A DNA stretch of 64,000 nt, taken from positions 2,480,001 through 2,544,000 of the forward strand of contig OZ345364.1 of the NCBI GenBank assembly GCA_977006965.1, read 5' to 3'. The notes under the pieces are model-generated. The model was not told the origin of the DNA. It did no database searches and was given only the letters and a program-made list of their open reading frames with translations. This DNA comes from Phymatolithon calcareum (Eukaryota; Rhodophyta; Florideophyceae; Hapalidiales). Numbering within the stretch: position 1 is the stretch's first letter; each line of letters starts with the position of its first letter. This document shows positions 30,121 to 40,580 of the stretch, piece after piece. Both the position numbers and the translations under genes were made by a program.

Positions 30121-30477
30121 AAGCAATATCAGGTAAAAGTGTAACATGAGAGAGCAATGCGCTTTATCTTGGTATACTAAGGTCAGTATCTATTCATTAA
30201 GTCTTGGTCCGCTCTTCTTCTTTGAAGGGTTTAAAGAACGGCCAGAGCACTCCATATAGACAGCGGGAGTCCAAGGCGATTTGTACTCAAAAGTAATACC
30301 AAGATTCTATCCTACACAAAGTGAAGCGTGCCTATAGTCACAAAGGTAACATAATGGCTACCTGTTGTGGCTACGTTTGGTGGTAGATGAACTAATTTGA
30401 TTACGTGTACAGAAATCAGGTTTCATGGCATCATGCAAATATTCATAGTCTCTTCAGTGAGAGGGGATACGTAAGGA

Positions 30478-30740
30478 TTTATTTGAAAGCTCCCAACGCC
30501 TCACTTAGGAGTAACAGGCCTAGCTTTTCGAACGGTTTTCTTATGTAGCGTAGTCTGGTCACTCACGCCTTCCTTGATTCATGTTTTCTCTATTGAAAAG
30601 TGCACATTTGAGTCGCCATCTTCCACATCAGGGCCCATCTGTGATGATAATAGAATGCGTTGGAGTGCGACCAGCTCAATTACCGCTGTGATACCAAAGT
30701 ACTCAACCAGTATTGATTTTCTCCACAATGACTCTCTTTA
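30478..30740 (-). pseudogene. LINE ORF2 C-terminus and 3' tail (copy A)
   Basis: The minus-strand tail CTCCTAAGTGAGGCGTTGG then GAGCTTTCAAATAAA resembles the LINE-A 3' end. The frame before it (intact in copy B at 48997-49224) contains VEYFGITAVIELVALQRILL, which aligns loosely with the LINE-A C-terminus. A diverged subfamily is likely. Confidence 0.4.
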
Positions 30741-32086
30741 AACATTAGCCTCAGGCATCTCAGCCGTGTCGTCCTGTCCCATAAGCAGAGGATTCCTGGT
30801 AGTTTGGTCTATTCAATGGGAATCGTCGCTGAGCTTCCACTTGTTTCCAGCGCCCATACCTCGATTACTTCTTTTCTTCTGTCCTTCTTCCATACTGCTC
30901 CCTGTTCCGCTTTTTGTAAGGCTTTTCTCAAGCTCTAGTGAGAGAAGTTCACAGCTTTGTACTTCTTTAGTGTAGCCCTTGTGGGAATACACAATGCGGT
31001 TTTCTCACGTTCTGACATAGCAAAGAAACAAGCACAGGACTCGGAACAAGAGCTCGTGACAGGATCGAGTGCTGGCGACCATTGAATCCTTTTAATTTCC
31101 ACATTGATCAATAGCAAATAGAACATAGGAGAGTGACGGTGCTCATTTGACCCTGATTTCATGTCTTCTATGAAATAGACAACAAAAAATTGTGCTTGTA
31201 GTCATCTGACTGTTGCACTTCGAGCATCGAAAAGATAACGTTCAAAACTGGAGGAGACTATGGTGCTGAAGAGCACTTCATAGGATGACCTTCTATATGT
31301 CCGAAGTGCAAATAGATGAGAAGTTCAAGACGATTTACGCTATTCGGTCGCCTATATATGGAGCATTCTGCAAAAGTTTGTCCACGCACGTCATCATATC
31401 TACTCGAAATCATGGTTTCAGTGCCCGCGGGTCTTCAGCGCAGATGAAACAGTAGTGGGTCAAACAATAGTGTCAGAATGAATCATCTGGCATCAAATAT
31501 GTGACATTTTCCTTCACCTCCGTACGCACATATCAGCCCAACTGCACGTACCTAATAAAAATATTTCGCGTCGACGACCTCGAGCAACAAATGAGCCTTG
31601 AGCATCTAGATATCTATAGCGCAAAAGGAAACGTGCGCTATTGAGCACATCTCTGCTTCACAAGTGTTTGTTTGTACGTCACGTGAAATAATGGGATCTA
31701 AGACTTCATTTCGTTCATAGATTCCTGTGACAACAGTCTACTTGCTTCAGAGCATTCCGGCACTCGCGCCTCGCGAAAGATACGCATCGTGGAGCGTACC
31801 CTCGATCCTTGAATATTCTGCTGCAGTCGAAGATCGCAAGGCGTCCGACAAACTGTGCGGAAACGGCTCAAACACAGAGAAGCACTCTCGCTAGCAGGTG
31901 GAACGTCGAAGATTGTGCGACGTCCGCGAAAGGATACGAACGCGGACCCTGTATATGACAAGGGGGACAGGAAGGGCATTGACGTCTGGCCCCAGCATCG
32001 TCAACGGCTTGTTTTGCATACACACGACTAAGCAATGACTGTCTAGTATCCGAGCACGTAGTCGATAATACCATGGCAGCCATCAA

Positions 32087-32135
32087 TCTTTACGTTGACA
32101 TCAGGACATATTATGTACTGATGTCAACGTAAAGA
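32087..32135. repeat. Hairpin 1 upstream of the membrane protein gene (copy A)
   Basis: An 18-bp perfect stem (TCTTTACGTTGACATCAG and inverse), continued inside by ACATA/TATGT, so the 49 nt are nearly fully palindromic. Copy B (50627-50675) has one mismatch. Confidence 0.85.
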
Positions 32136-32197
32136 ACTTGCGTAGGTGCTCTTAACAAAGTATGTCCCAGGCGTGGATGCCGCATAAGGTACAAATC

Positions 32198-32233
32198 TTG
32201 AATAAAACAGTGGTTAAGCACTGTTTTATTCAA
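32198..32233. repeat. Hairpin 2 upstream of the membrane protein gene (copy A)
   Basis: TTGAATAAAACAGTG, a 6-nt loop, and the exact inverse: a 15-bp perfect stem, 62 nt after hairpin 1. It is conserved in copy B (50728-50763). Confidence 0.85.
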
Positions 32234-32299
32234 AGACATCCTCCAACTGAGCCCACAAATGAGTCTGTAAAAGTTGCAAATATCAATAAAAAAGACTAG

Positions 32300-32309
32300 T
32301 TGCTATATA
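32300..32309 (+). promoter_or_regulatory. Candidate TATA box
   Basis: GCTATATAAG lies about 190 nt before the membrane-protein ATG and is conserved in copy B (about 50834). A pyrimidine tract ending in GCAG follows (TTTCTCTTTGCAG), which could be an acceptor of a 5' UTR intron. Confidence 0.4.
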
Positions 32310-32498
32310 AGAATGTTTCTCTTTGCAGTGCCGTAGAAATGCCGGAGGAACCCTGGAACAGTGCCAGTTTGTCCGCCACATTCGGCAGTTAAATGAATGT
32401 AGAACACTGTCTTAGGTACGAACCTGGCCGATGGACTTGGGTCTTTCACACGAACCACTTCGCAGTGTCTAGGGTAGAAAAGCACCAGCACATAATGC

Positions 32499-34100
32499 AT
32501 GTGCTACTCTACATCGTGCTTCTTTTCTGGTTTCCATCTTCGCCACCCGATCCGCCGAAGGAGCATGGAGCTTGTCACCGTTTTCACTCCAAGTGCATTT
32601 AACGCTGTCAAATTCATCATTTTGTACCTGTTTGTGGACCATGTTATGGTTTGGGCAAAAGCGAAATTGAAGCGCTCTGTGAACGTGTCAGATCTAATCG
32701 ATGCAATTCCGGTGCATATTGACTCCATCAAAGACAATGGTGGACGAACCACGATTTCAGGTATAATCAATAATTTGGTTTGGCTGCTGTATTTATTCCC
32801 CATGCAGCTTATTGCAAACACAGGCGGTCAGAGAAGACGTGTTCTATTGCGAATATTGGGCAGGCTACTCGTGTATATCTTCCCACTATTTCTTTTCGGG
32901 TCTCTATTTGCTCTGGAATACGGTACAGGAGACACGCGACGGTGCAAGCATGATGCTGTTCAATTTCAATCACCTGCGACTTCTAACGGAATTTTTCAAG
33001 GATCTTTGGCATGTACTAGGCTGCAAAACATTGAACAGCAAAGGGGTCCTGCCGTATCTTTTCATGTCGAATACTCTCGCTCTTATCTTCACAACGGCAC
33101 TGTATACTGCGGGTGTGCTGAATGGACTGAAAATGAGTGCATTTCGCAGTACAACGCCAGCGGTGTTTCACCTCAGTTGGCCACATGGGAAACAACGATC
33201 GGCAGTCTGCAGCAGCCGAACAGGATAGACATACAGGCCTCGAGAGTTCGAAAAATCTTGGAAGTCAGAAGAGAATTTTCGTTCCCTACCGTCATCCCTT
33301 GGAAAGCTATCAATCACTCAGGGCAGGAAACTCTCGATGTTTATTGCTATTATTACAGTGGCAAGACAAGAAGCAGTGCAGCTTGTATCCGGAGAAATGA
33401 TAACAATATTGGCAATGTCCAGTCAAGAGACGTTCTCATGATAGCAGAAACGAACAGGTCACTTTCCCTGATCTATACACCGGTGCCAAATGCAAACCAA
33501 AGTGACATGGCTACTCTCAGCGGCATAATCGACGGACCACGCTATTCACAGGGATATCTTGTTCTAGTCTACCGAACTACATCAGAGAATATCCTTCGTG
33601 TTGGAACCTTCGGCGAATCGCTATTTACGGGAATTTTTCAGACACTACTATTCTACAGATTGTGGTCATGGAACGTCAATCTTGAGAGCAGTATTGCAGC
33701 AGAGTTCTCCAAGGTGATAACAGCTATCACAGGAGTACGCCAACAAGGAACAGGAACACTGAAAACATGCGCTGGGACAGTCCTCACATTGAACAACACT
33801 GGCATAATCGCAAGCTTCTGTTTGCTCGCTCTACTGACTATGTCTTTTTGCTTATCGATTTCAACAACGCCTGAGAATCTGTGGTCCTTCTTTACCAGAG
33901 GAAAGGCGCTCGAGTCTGACGAATGGGCTATCAACGCTTTGTTATCGCAGACAATGCTCTTAGGAACTTTATGGCAGGGAGATCAAGTTGAAGCAGTAAC
34001 GATTCTAGAAAGGAACGGCAACCAGCTGAACATGAGCATCACAGATCCAGGAAATGCGGGAGTGACCTGCAACCCAGCAGAGATTCCTCGTATTCCCTAG
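32499..34100 (+). CDS. Multi-pass membrane protein with large extracellular domain, 533 aa (copy A)
   Basis: Hydrophobic segments lie near residues 37-55 (VKFIILYLFVDHVMVW), 88-106 (IINNLVWLLYLFPMQLIA) and 121-140 (LLVYIFPLFLFGSLFALEY). A cysteine-containing polar domain of ~240 residues follows with sequons (NGT, NAS, NHS, NRS, NQS) and YCGCAEWTENEC. Two more hydrophobic parts are at ~385-400 (FTGIFQTLLFYRLW) and ~440-460 (IIASFCLLALLTMSFCLSI), then a ~70-residue tail. The likely start may be MELVTVF, 22 codons downstream. I know no family. Copy B is very similar but stops 60 codons early. A dispersed LINE 3' UTR follows the stop by about 50 nt. Confidence 0.68.
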   Translation: MCYSTSCFFSGFHLRHPIRRRSMELVTVFTPSAFNAVKFIILYLFVDHVMVWAKAKLKRSVNVSDLIDAIPVHIDSIKDNGGRTTISGIINNLVWLLYLFPMQLIANTGGQRRRVLLRILGRLLVYIFPLFLFGSLFALEYGTGDTRRCKHDAVQFQSPATSNGIFQGSLACTRLQNIEQQRGPAVSFHVEYSRSYLHNGTVYCGCAEWTENECISQYNASGVSPQLATWETTIGSLQQPNRIDIQASRVRKILEVRREFSFPTVIPWKAINHSGQETLDVYCYYYSGKTRSSAACIRRNDNNIGNVQSRDVLMIAETNRSLSLIYTPVPNANQSDMATLSGIIDGPRYSQGYLVLVYRTTSENILRVGTFGESLFTGIFQTLLFYRLWSWNVNLESSIAAEFSKVITAITGVRQQGTGTLKTCAGTVLTLNNTGIIASFCLLALLTMSFCLSISTTPENLWSFFTRGKALESDEWAINALLSQTMLLGTLWQGDQVEAVTILERNGNQLNMSITDPGNAGVTCNPAEIPRIP

Positions 34101-34152
34101 AGACTGGAGAAAAGAGATGTCGATTGTGCACAGGGATGCCAGAAGAATACAT

Positions 34153-34223
34153 GTTATAAGGTGCCAACTTTCCTCAAGTTGGGACACATAGTCACATTCT
34201 CAATAAATCTAAATAATTACGAA
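34153..34223 (+). repeat. Dispersed LINE 3' UTR copy (copy A)
   Basis: ATAAGGTGCCAACTTTCC, then CTCAAGTTGGGACACATAG, ending CTCAATAAATCT and TAATTACGAA. It is the empty-site equivalent of the LINE insertion in copy B. Confidence 0.7.
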
Positions 34224-35096
34224 TGTGCGCAAGGAACTAGTCGTCATATTCGTTCTGAAGTAGATCTCTGCAGGGGACTATCCCCTGATCGACAATCCCC
34301 TGCAAAGATAGACAAAATTGCTTCATTTGTTTTCTCCTCTGTCGCAATACTTGAAACGTACAGCGGACTTTGAGGTACCTCGCAAGAGGTATCACGGGGC
34401 TCTCTGATAATCATCCGTTATTGAAAGGTCATGCGGCACGGCTCGCGCAGAAATGCGTTTGGAAGCTATTGGCGCAAACGTAAGACGGGGTTCATCGGAT
34501 TGTCGATTTATCTTCAAATGAACTAAAAACTGCTAACTTGACTACTCTGCAAACCTGTAGTCTAGTTTTGGCTTTTATTGCCGTCCTGACGGACAGAAAT
34601 CTCCCAACCGAAGAAATCCTCCCAAGAGGTGACCTAATATGTTGCTGTGTGCCTTACGGAGGGCTTCTCTTGCGTGTTATTCCGTTCCGTGTCGTGCACA
34701 CGGCACAGAATTGGACTGCTTTACGACACATACAGTACAGTCATTTGTAAGACTTGTTACGCACAGATATCTACCAGATGAGGACAAATGATGATCCCTA
34801 TTCCCAGACAGACGTTGACCATTCACGTCCCATTGCAAACAAACAAAAGACCACCCCACAGTACGTCGAGTGCTGTGATTTTGCGAACTTTTATCTTCGA
34901 GAAAATTCATTTTGGAGTAAAGGATACTTCAGTACATCTTGAAGATGGCTCGCCACCTTCTCGGTACACAAAAGCCGCCCGGAGTATTCCTTCAAGGTTT
35001 CATTTAGCCTCCAGTTAGAGCATCAAACAACGACAGAGTCACCATACCTCTCCACGGCTCCTCTAAATCCCCCCATCGCACTAGTGACTTCATTTC

Positions 35097-35996
35097 TCAC
35101 ACGTCCTTAAGATCAGCACCTTCCATCTTGCGAATACCGAGTCCTATTCGCGCAGCCATCGCATTTACGGCCGCGCGTTCCGGGCCTTCAGCTATCTCAG
35201 AGAGCTTGACCATATCAGTGAATCGATAAATTGTGCCCCAGCGATAAGTAAACTGGACGGATACGGAGCGCAACTGTTGTCCAGGGGCCTCAACAGCAAC
35301 CGATCCGTACTTAAAATACTTGCGAGCGTTCGTCAATGCGATGTACGCGAAAGGCTCGAGTGCGCGGCACGGCTTGCAAATGGGTAGCCTGTCAAAGAGT
35401 TCGTAGGCAACGGAACGAACGCCCGCCTTCCCGCAATGCGCACAAACACGCTCGCGATACTTTTTGTAGTACATTCGATATGCAGCTGCGACCTTCCGCT
35501 GCCACTTTTCACGCCGCGCTGAGCCCGGAGGACACGCTTGCACTTTTGCATGGAGTTTCGCTTCGCGCTCCAACATGTGCCTCGCAGGTGCAAGCTTTTC
35601 AGTGTTCAGCAGTCCAACGCGCTCGCAAAGGCACTTCCATACCTCGTAATCGTCCACAGTGGAACGCCAAGACCGACACACTTGCGCCACACGTCCCAAT
35701 GACTTAACGCCGAGCTGCGAGAAGATTTGCGCAAGTACGTCCGATGGCAGCTGTGGTGCGACGACCGTCGGTGCACTAGCGCTGCGCGCGCGCTTCTTTG
35801 TCGGCGATGCGACGTCGCTTTTGTATTCTTCTTCGGCTACAGAGTATTGCGGAGCGGCCGCTTCGGCCGGACGCTTCTGGCTCGGAGATGAAGCGGGGCC
35901 ATCATCGACAGCTCGCCTGCCGATGGGCATGTGGTTCTTCGTTTCGGTCGTTCCTGCGGGCAAGGCTTGGTTATTCTCTATGCGGTGTTCTCCCAT
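35097..35996 (-). CDS. F-box protein with zinc ribbon, 300 aa (copy A)
   Basis: The start MGEHRIENNQ is chosen because it is the only one open in both copies; in copy A the frame could extend upstream to 36143 (348 aa, MHALSKLGQ). The N-terminus is polar with a basic nuclear-type signal (PTKKRARS, ~70). An F-box follows at ~82-125: LPSDVLAQIFSQLGVKSLGR and CRSWRSTVDDYEVWK. A CX2C...CX2C pair at ~190-215 (VCAHCGKAG ... PICKPC) looks like a zinc ribbon. F-box proteins are substrate adaptors of SCF ubiquitin ligases, so a role in ubiquitin tagging of an unknown target is inferred. The C-terminus (GPERAAVNAMAARIGLGIRK) is well conserved between copies. Confidence 0.82.
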   Translation of the reverse strand: MGEHRIENNQALPAGTTETKNHMPIGRRAVDDGPASSPSQKRPAEAAAPQYSVAEEEYKSDVASPTKKRARSASAPTVVAPQLPSDVLAQIFSQLGVKSLGRVAQVCRSWRSTVDDYEVWKCLCERVGLLNTEKLAPARHMLEREAKLHAKVQACPPGSARREKWQRKVAAAYRMYYKKYRERVCAHCGKAGVRSVAYELFDRLPICKPCRALEPFAYIALTNARKYFKYGSVAVEAPGQQLRSVSVQFTYRWGTIYRFTDMVKLSEIAEGPERAAVNAMAARIGLGIRKMEGADLKDV

Positions 35997-36110
35997 TGCT
36001 AGGGATTGGCGCTTGAACAAATGCTGAGGCGTCCGAGTTGCCACCTGCTCTTTGAAGAGGCGCGTCCGGGGCTTCTCCTGTGGGGGACGTAAATCCAGAA
36101 ATAGGGTACT

Positions 36111-36272
36111 CACGGATTGGCCCAATTTGGAGAGTGCATGCACCCTACAGTAATTCTTTCTGGAATCAATTGAACGCGACTCAGACTGCTTTTATGATAA
36201 TCTTACACGTATTACAGATAGACCTTTGTGGTATTCTGGATCAGGATGCACGTGCTTCCCATAGATCTCAAC
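36111..36272. other. Segment inverted relative to copy B
   Basis: 162 bp (starting CACGGATTGGCCCAA) correspond to the reverse complement of 54992-55149. It contains the upstream extension of the F-box frame, so this extension exists only in copy A. Its right end touches the TATCA target of the neighbouring MITE. Confidence 0.85.
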
Positions 36273-36667
36273 TATCAGAGGGGCCTTCTTGAGAATTCAT
36301 CAAAATCGCGGCATAAACCTTGTCAAAAAAGTCCTCATTACCAGTCATTATTTCATGGACTGGTTACGAGGACGCGGCATAGGTTTTCAGTGGCTGAGTG
36401 TTGATTTGCAAACTTTCGCTTCAAATGTTTTCGCACACTTTTTAGCAAAAACTTGAAACATCACGAAAAGTTTGGTTGAAAAGCAATTCCACTTCCGAAA
36501 ACTAAAAATCGCTATGAGAAAAAATGTACCATAGATGAGCACATCAGCAACGCCAAACCTATGCCGCGTCCTTATTACCAGTGAAAATATTTGGGACTGG
36601 ATTTGCGGACTTTTTCAGACTGGTAATGCGGACGCAAAATCGAATTCTCAAGAAGGTCCCTCTATCA
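36273..36667. mobile_element. 385-bp MITE with 21-bp TIRs and TATCA duplication
   Basis: The element is 36278-36662. Its TIRs are GAGGGGCCTTCTTGAGAATTC and an inverse with one mismatch, flanked by TATCA at 36273-36277 and 36663-36667. A second inverted pair lies inside (GGACGCGGCATAGGTTT near 36370 and its inverse near 36555). No coding capacity. Copy B has a single TATCA (55157-55161), the empty site. Confidence 0.92.
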
Positions 36668-38354
36668 GCTTGCATCGACATGGTATGATATGCGGATGTC
36701 GGAGGAGAGTTGAACAAGCTCCTTTGCCGCTCGCAAAGGAGCTTGGAACTGCGGAGTTTCCGCTCCCGTTCAACTACCGGTACCCAAGCTCTCTTAGCCC
36801 CAGAAGTCTACACTACAATTGAAAAAGTCGAAAATAATTTACCTAGCTCCACCAGCCTGTCCATTGTATTCTTATCAGGCCATTCTGTAGATTTTCTTTC
36901 TTTTGCAATAGAGGACGGTAAATCAACTGCGAGCTAACTTAGAACATATTTGATGTTCTTCTTCTTCAGTGCGGTGTATTTGAAACTGATGAACACAGGA
37001 CAATGAGCCTGCGAAAAAGCAACCAATGCACCGCAGGCCATTACTTCCGAATAATAAACTTTCCGGGACTCTTTGTCATTTGTTGATATCAGCCCTCGGA
37101 TATGACCAAGTAATCTGAAAGGTGACCCGTGAGGGGCTCACTCAGTGTGTAACTGTGTCATCAAAGAGTCCGCTCATTGAGAAATGTCAGGCCCTTCCGT
37201 GCAGGGAGCACCAAACTACTAGCTCCTTTTTGTGCCCGCTTTCTCGAAAAACTATGCACCTAGTGTAAATCTCGGGATGATTCAGTTTGTCGAAGAGCCG
37301 TTGACATCGATGCACAGAATTTGGACCTGACACATATTCCTTGCCGTGCAAGCCCTGCGAAACTTCGAGCGAAGATTCCTTTGCTCAGCCTTGTTGGCTC
37401 TGCAACGAAGAGCAGTACCCTGGTAGAAAAAAATCTTCGCATGGGGATATTGGCTTTCGTTCGTGGACCAAATCCAAGCTAGCGGTCCAGTTATGTTTTT
37501 CCCTCCTTTTCAATCCGTTCTTAATCGCCGTCCTTGTGGTGCATGATTAACGTCTCACCGTAGCCTCCTGTAGTTCTTTTCTCAGATCGTTTTATAGTAC
37601 ATAAGGCAATTTAGCCAACTCAAAGTACCATGGGGACCAACTCCGACTATTGACCATCTACTATCAACTATCCACGATAGACTATCCAAGATCAACTATC
37701 GAAATTGATCAACGATGACCAAGAAAATCTTCTTCCTGATTCCAACCTTCACACCACACTTGAACCACGATCACACGGCCAGTGCCATGGGCGCCACTGG
37801 AGTTTCAGACTCTACACCTAGCTGTTGCCGAACAGTTGGGAATGGCTTCCATTAGAGGTCACTCCGAAGGAGCGATCTTATAAACAACAGAAAGAATAGC
37901 TTAACTATTTTTACATTCTGGCTGAATGATAAAGGTTAGTATTCTAAATAGTTTAATCGCTTCTATATGCCTCGAACGATGGGGCCGCAGAATTGGAAGA
38001 AAAAGGTGCTAGTCACTTTTTGGATTGCTTCTGCGTTCTGTTCGATAAGCGAAGAGAATATCGAATAAAATTTCCGTCGATGGTTGTACAATTTCCTTGT
38101 ACCAATAGCGGGACGCTCGTACATACAGTGATGCCCAGGATAAAGAAATATAGAGGAAGGCGTTGGAAACCTGAGATATGAGCGCGGCCGCCTAGCGAAC
38201 ACATCTGCCTGGTCGATGTATCCACTTCCGATGCAGACACTCCCAGATATGTCTTTTCGGTAACTTAAACCGCCCCTTGCTTGCGCAGGTTAAAGTATTG
38301 TTTCTTGTCCCCTGGATTGCGCTACAGGGGGGGGTCATGATATACTGTAGTGCC

Positions 38355-38396
38355 ACCCGGCGTCAGACCCCCAAATTTGGGGGTCTGACGCCGGGT
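38355..38396. repeat. Perfect 42-bp palindrome (copy A)
   Basis: ACCCGGCGTCAGACCCCCAAA and its exact inverse; with one mismatch it extends to 38351-38400. Copy B near 56845-56866 retains only the left arm (CCCAGAGTCAGACCCCCAAA). Confidence 0.92.
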
Positions 38397-39043
38397 AGCA
38401 TTTATGCTGTGCTGTCTCAAGATTGGCAGCAATGAGTTAAATAGGCCCAAATATTTATTACGGAGCTCAAAGCTTTTTTTCGTGCGACGAGTGTGCCAAG
38501 GTCCGCGGTGCAGTTTGGGGGTGAGTTGAGGATGGTAATAAGTAATTTCATATCGTTATCAAAAATACAAGTAGTTTGTCCTTAATGTATCTATACGGAC
38601 CCGGTTCAGAAAACACAAAAATAGTGCCATGCCCCAAAGGGTGGGCACTATATCGACGACGGTACTACTCAATGTATCCCTCGTGCACTTTATCCATTCC
38701 TCTTTCGTGAACCATGGCATATTCTGTTATTCTGTCCATGCTATTGCCATCCTCGACGACTTTTGTAGGGCTTGGCGGCTTTTTGCCGTCAATAAGATAT
38801 GGTTAGCGAGTAGATCGATTCACGACTCACGTCGACATCTTGTCCAGCACTTATCTGACTCGCTCGACCAAGAAATGGTGAAGTACAGGACAGTATGAGA
38901 CTCGGGGGAGCATTGGAGACTCCTCAGTGCACAATAAATCGTTGTTGGGCTGCTACACTGAGTGCGGCGCCGTATGATGTCGTTAAGGTGACAAGTAATG
39001 AGCGGCGGGTTAATAATTTCTTATTTTAATTCATGAAAGAACA

Positions 39044-39097
39044 CAATTTGTTCATTTAAAAATGAACAAATTGGGTGTGCGCAGGGCACTGCGCACA
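39044..39097. repeat. Pair of adjacent hairpins (copy A)
   Basis: 39044-39073 has a 14-bp stem (CAATTTGTTCATTT, 2-nt loop) and 39076-39097 a 9-bp stem (TGTGCGCAG, loop GGCA). Copy B has them as a 32-bp perfect palindrome (57527-57558) and a 10-bp stem (57560-57583). Confidence 0.85.
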
Positions 39098-39213
39098 TCT
39101 TAGTCTCAAGCGATTGCAAGAATGTGAATGATCTCGAATTACAAAATACTGAGTCCCAAGCAGGCCGCATTAGGATATAAAAAAGTGAATGAGAGAATAA
39201 CTGTAAACACAGG

Positions 39214-39402
39214 GTGTCGAAAGGGAGAAGTCCATGCTTTGCGTGGCAAGGTCTACAGTATATAAAGAAGGCAAAGGCTGTTGTAAAACCTTGGTTAACT
39301 CCCCAAGAAGAGAGGGCGATGGGATGGGTCGCGGCCTTTTTGAAATATTTGTTGGGAGCCCAGAAAAAAGACCGTTTAGAGATCTCAAACGTTCGCGCAT
39401 GA
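39214..39402 (+). pseudogene. Short conserved frame, possible LINE C-terminal relic (copy A)
   Basis: A 62-codon frame without ATG (GTG at its head) reads KPWLTPQEERAMGWVAAFLK, which recalls the LINE end KPTLTPTEENNMIRAIDEVL at 24.5 kb. Copy B (57677-57865) is nearly identical. Function unlikely. Confidence 0.25.
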
Positions 39403-39558
39403 GGAAAGTAAAACTGTAATGACTTTTCTTCAGACTGACGTCAGTCTTACGCGAAGTCTACAGACGACGTCAGGTTCATACGACTGTGTTGCGACTGCGC
39501 AAAGCTACCGTAAAAAAGGGGCGTTTTAATTGGTTAACCCTTTCCCAGAGCAATATCA

Positions 39559-39878
39559 CAAACGAAGCCCATCGTCTGTAATTTCAATCATAATTTTCTC
39601 TCAGGTCGTGTGATTGGCCAACGTAAATAGATTCCTCAATTTCTTACACTACCTTGTGGAAGATCATCGATTTGTTTGAGATATATTTGAGATATCTTTC
39701 AAAATAGTAAAAGAAAAACAGTGTTTTTAATAGATATCGTACTGAAACTCCACCACATCTGGGAAGCACAACAGCATTTGGGCCTAAACAAATCAAATAA
39801 ATGTCGGGCCAAAATGCTGCCAGGCTCCCCCACTGCATTTCGTAATGGAATTCCATTCATACTGTAAATTTAGTGTAT
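39559..39878. other. Sequence just outside the duplication
   Basis: Not present in copy B. No gene recognised. Confidence 0.35.
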
Positions 39879-40248
39879 GTTTGATCAGGGGAGTGTTATG
39901 GGGGGGAGTAACACGAACCCCTTATCATACCGATTTTTTGGATTTGCGTCTATAGTGTGTGTTTGATATAATTTTGCAGGGATTAATTGCTTCATAAAAA
40001 GGAGAATGAAAGCTGAAAATATGGCCCTCGTTCCCGGAACATTGGGAGTTGCCAATGTAGCGGTCGCTCTCGTTGCAGTATTCGATTTTGTGGTGAAAAA
40101 CAATAGAAATATTCTGTAAACAAGAGTTATTATTGATACAGCCTGAACTCATAATTTTTGCCGGCACATAAATGCCATGCTTTTGCAGACAAGTTTTGAA
40201 ACAAAAAAATCAGTGTTACTCCCCCCCATAACATTCCCCTGGTTTGAT
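39879..40248. mobile_element. 356-bp MITE, TIR CAGGGG, 7-bp duplication
   Basis: The element is 39886-40241. Its ends are 29-bp inverted repeats with one mismatch (CAGGGGAGTGTTATGGGGGG... at the left). GTTTGAT flanks both sides (39879-39885 and 40242-40248). The CAGGG start recalls hAT-type ends, although those usually make 8-bp duplications. The interior has no transposase. Confidence 0.88.
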
Positions 40249-40580
40249 CAATCATCAGGCAGCGGACTTTTTGTGCACGATGACGTCGCTATGATCGTCA
40301 GGACTGCTCCCTAAGTTCACATGAACACGTTTTTCGTTTCCGTGACATGAGAACGGTCTCCGTACACTGGAACAGGCATTATGAACGTGCAGGGAGAAAA
40401 GGGCCTGTTTCGCTGTTCATTTCATTTCTTTGCTTGCCTTTTGATGTCTCGTGCTATGATTAAGAATATTGCGCAGCCAATGGCAGCGCTTCTATTTTCG
40501 GAAGCATCAAACCTCTTACAGTATCACGGAACTCCTGTGATCTCACAAATGGATCAAGAGTCCTGCCAAATGTTGAGATT

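Larger units (their letters stand above)
27984..39558. repeat. Segmental duplication, copy A
   Basis: About 11.5 kb repeated in direct orientation at 46591-58022, with long stretches of near identity. The left edge is CCTCTGAAGCATGAATC and the right edge GCAATATCA. Copy A has a MITE (36278-36662) and a 25-nt insert (30040-30064) that copy B lacks. Non-coding stretches 31163-32086, 34224-35096 and 36663-38354 hold no gene I can support; 37647-37720 is a degenerate ACTATC-type repeat. Confidence 0.92.

Noticed and set aside
30766-31162. Frames identical in both duplicated copies (69 and 75 codons) as conserved genes
   Set aside because: Identity reflects the recent duplication, not selection. 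The frames oppose each other and show no motif.
35336-36027. Plus-strand frames opposite the F-box genes
   Set aside because: They are antisense shadows of the GC-rich F-box coding sequence in both copies.
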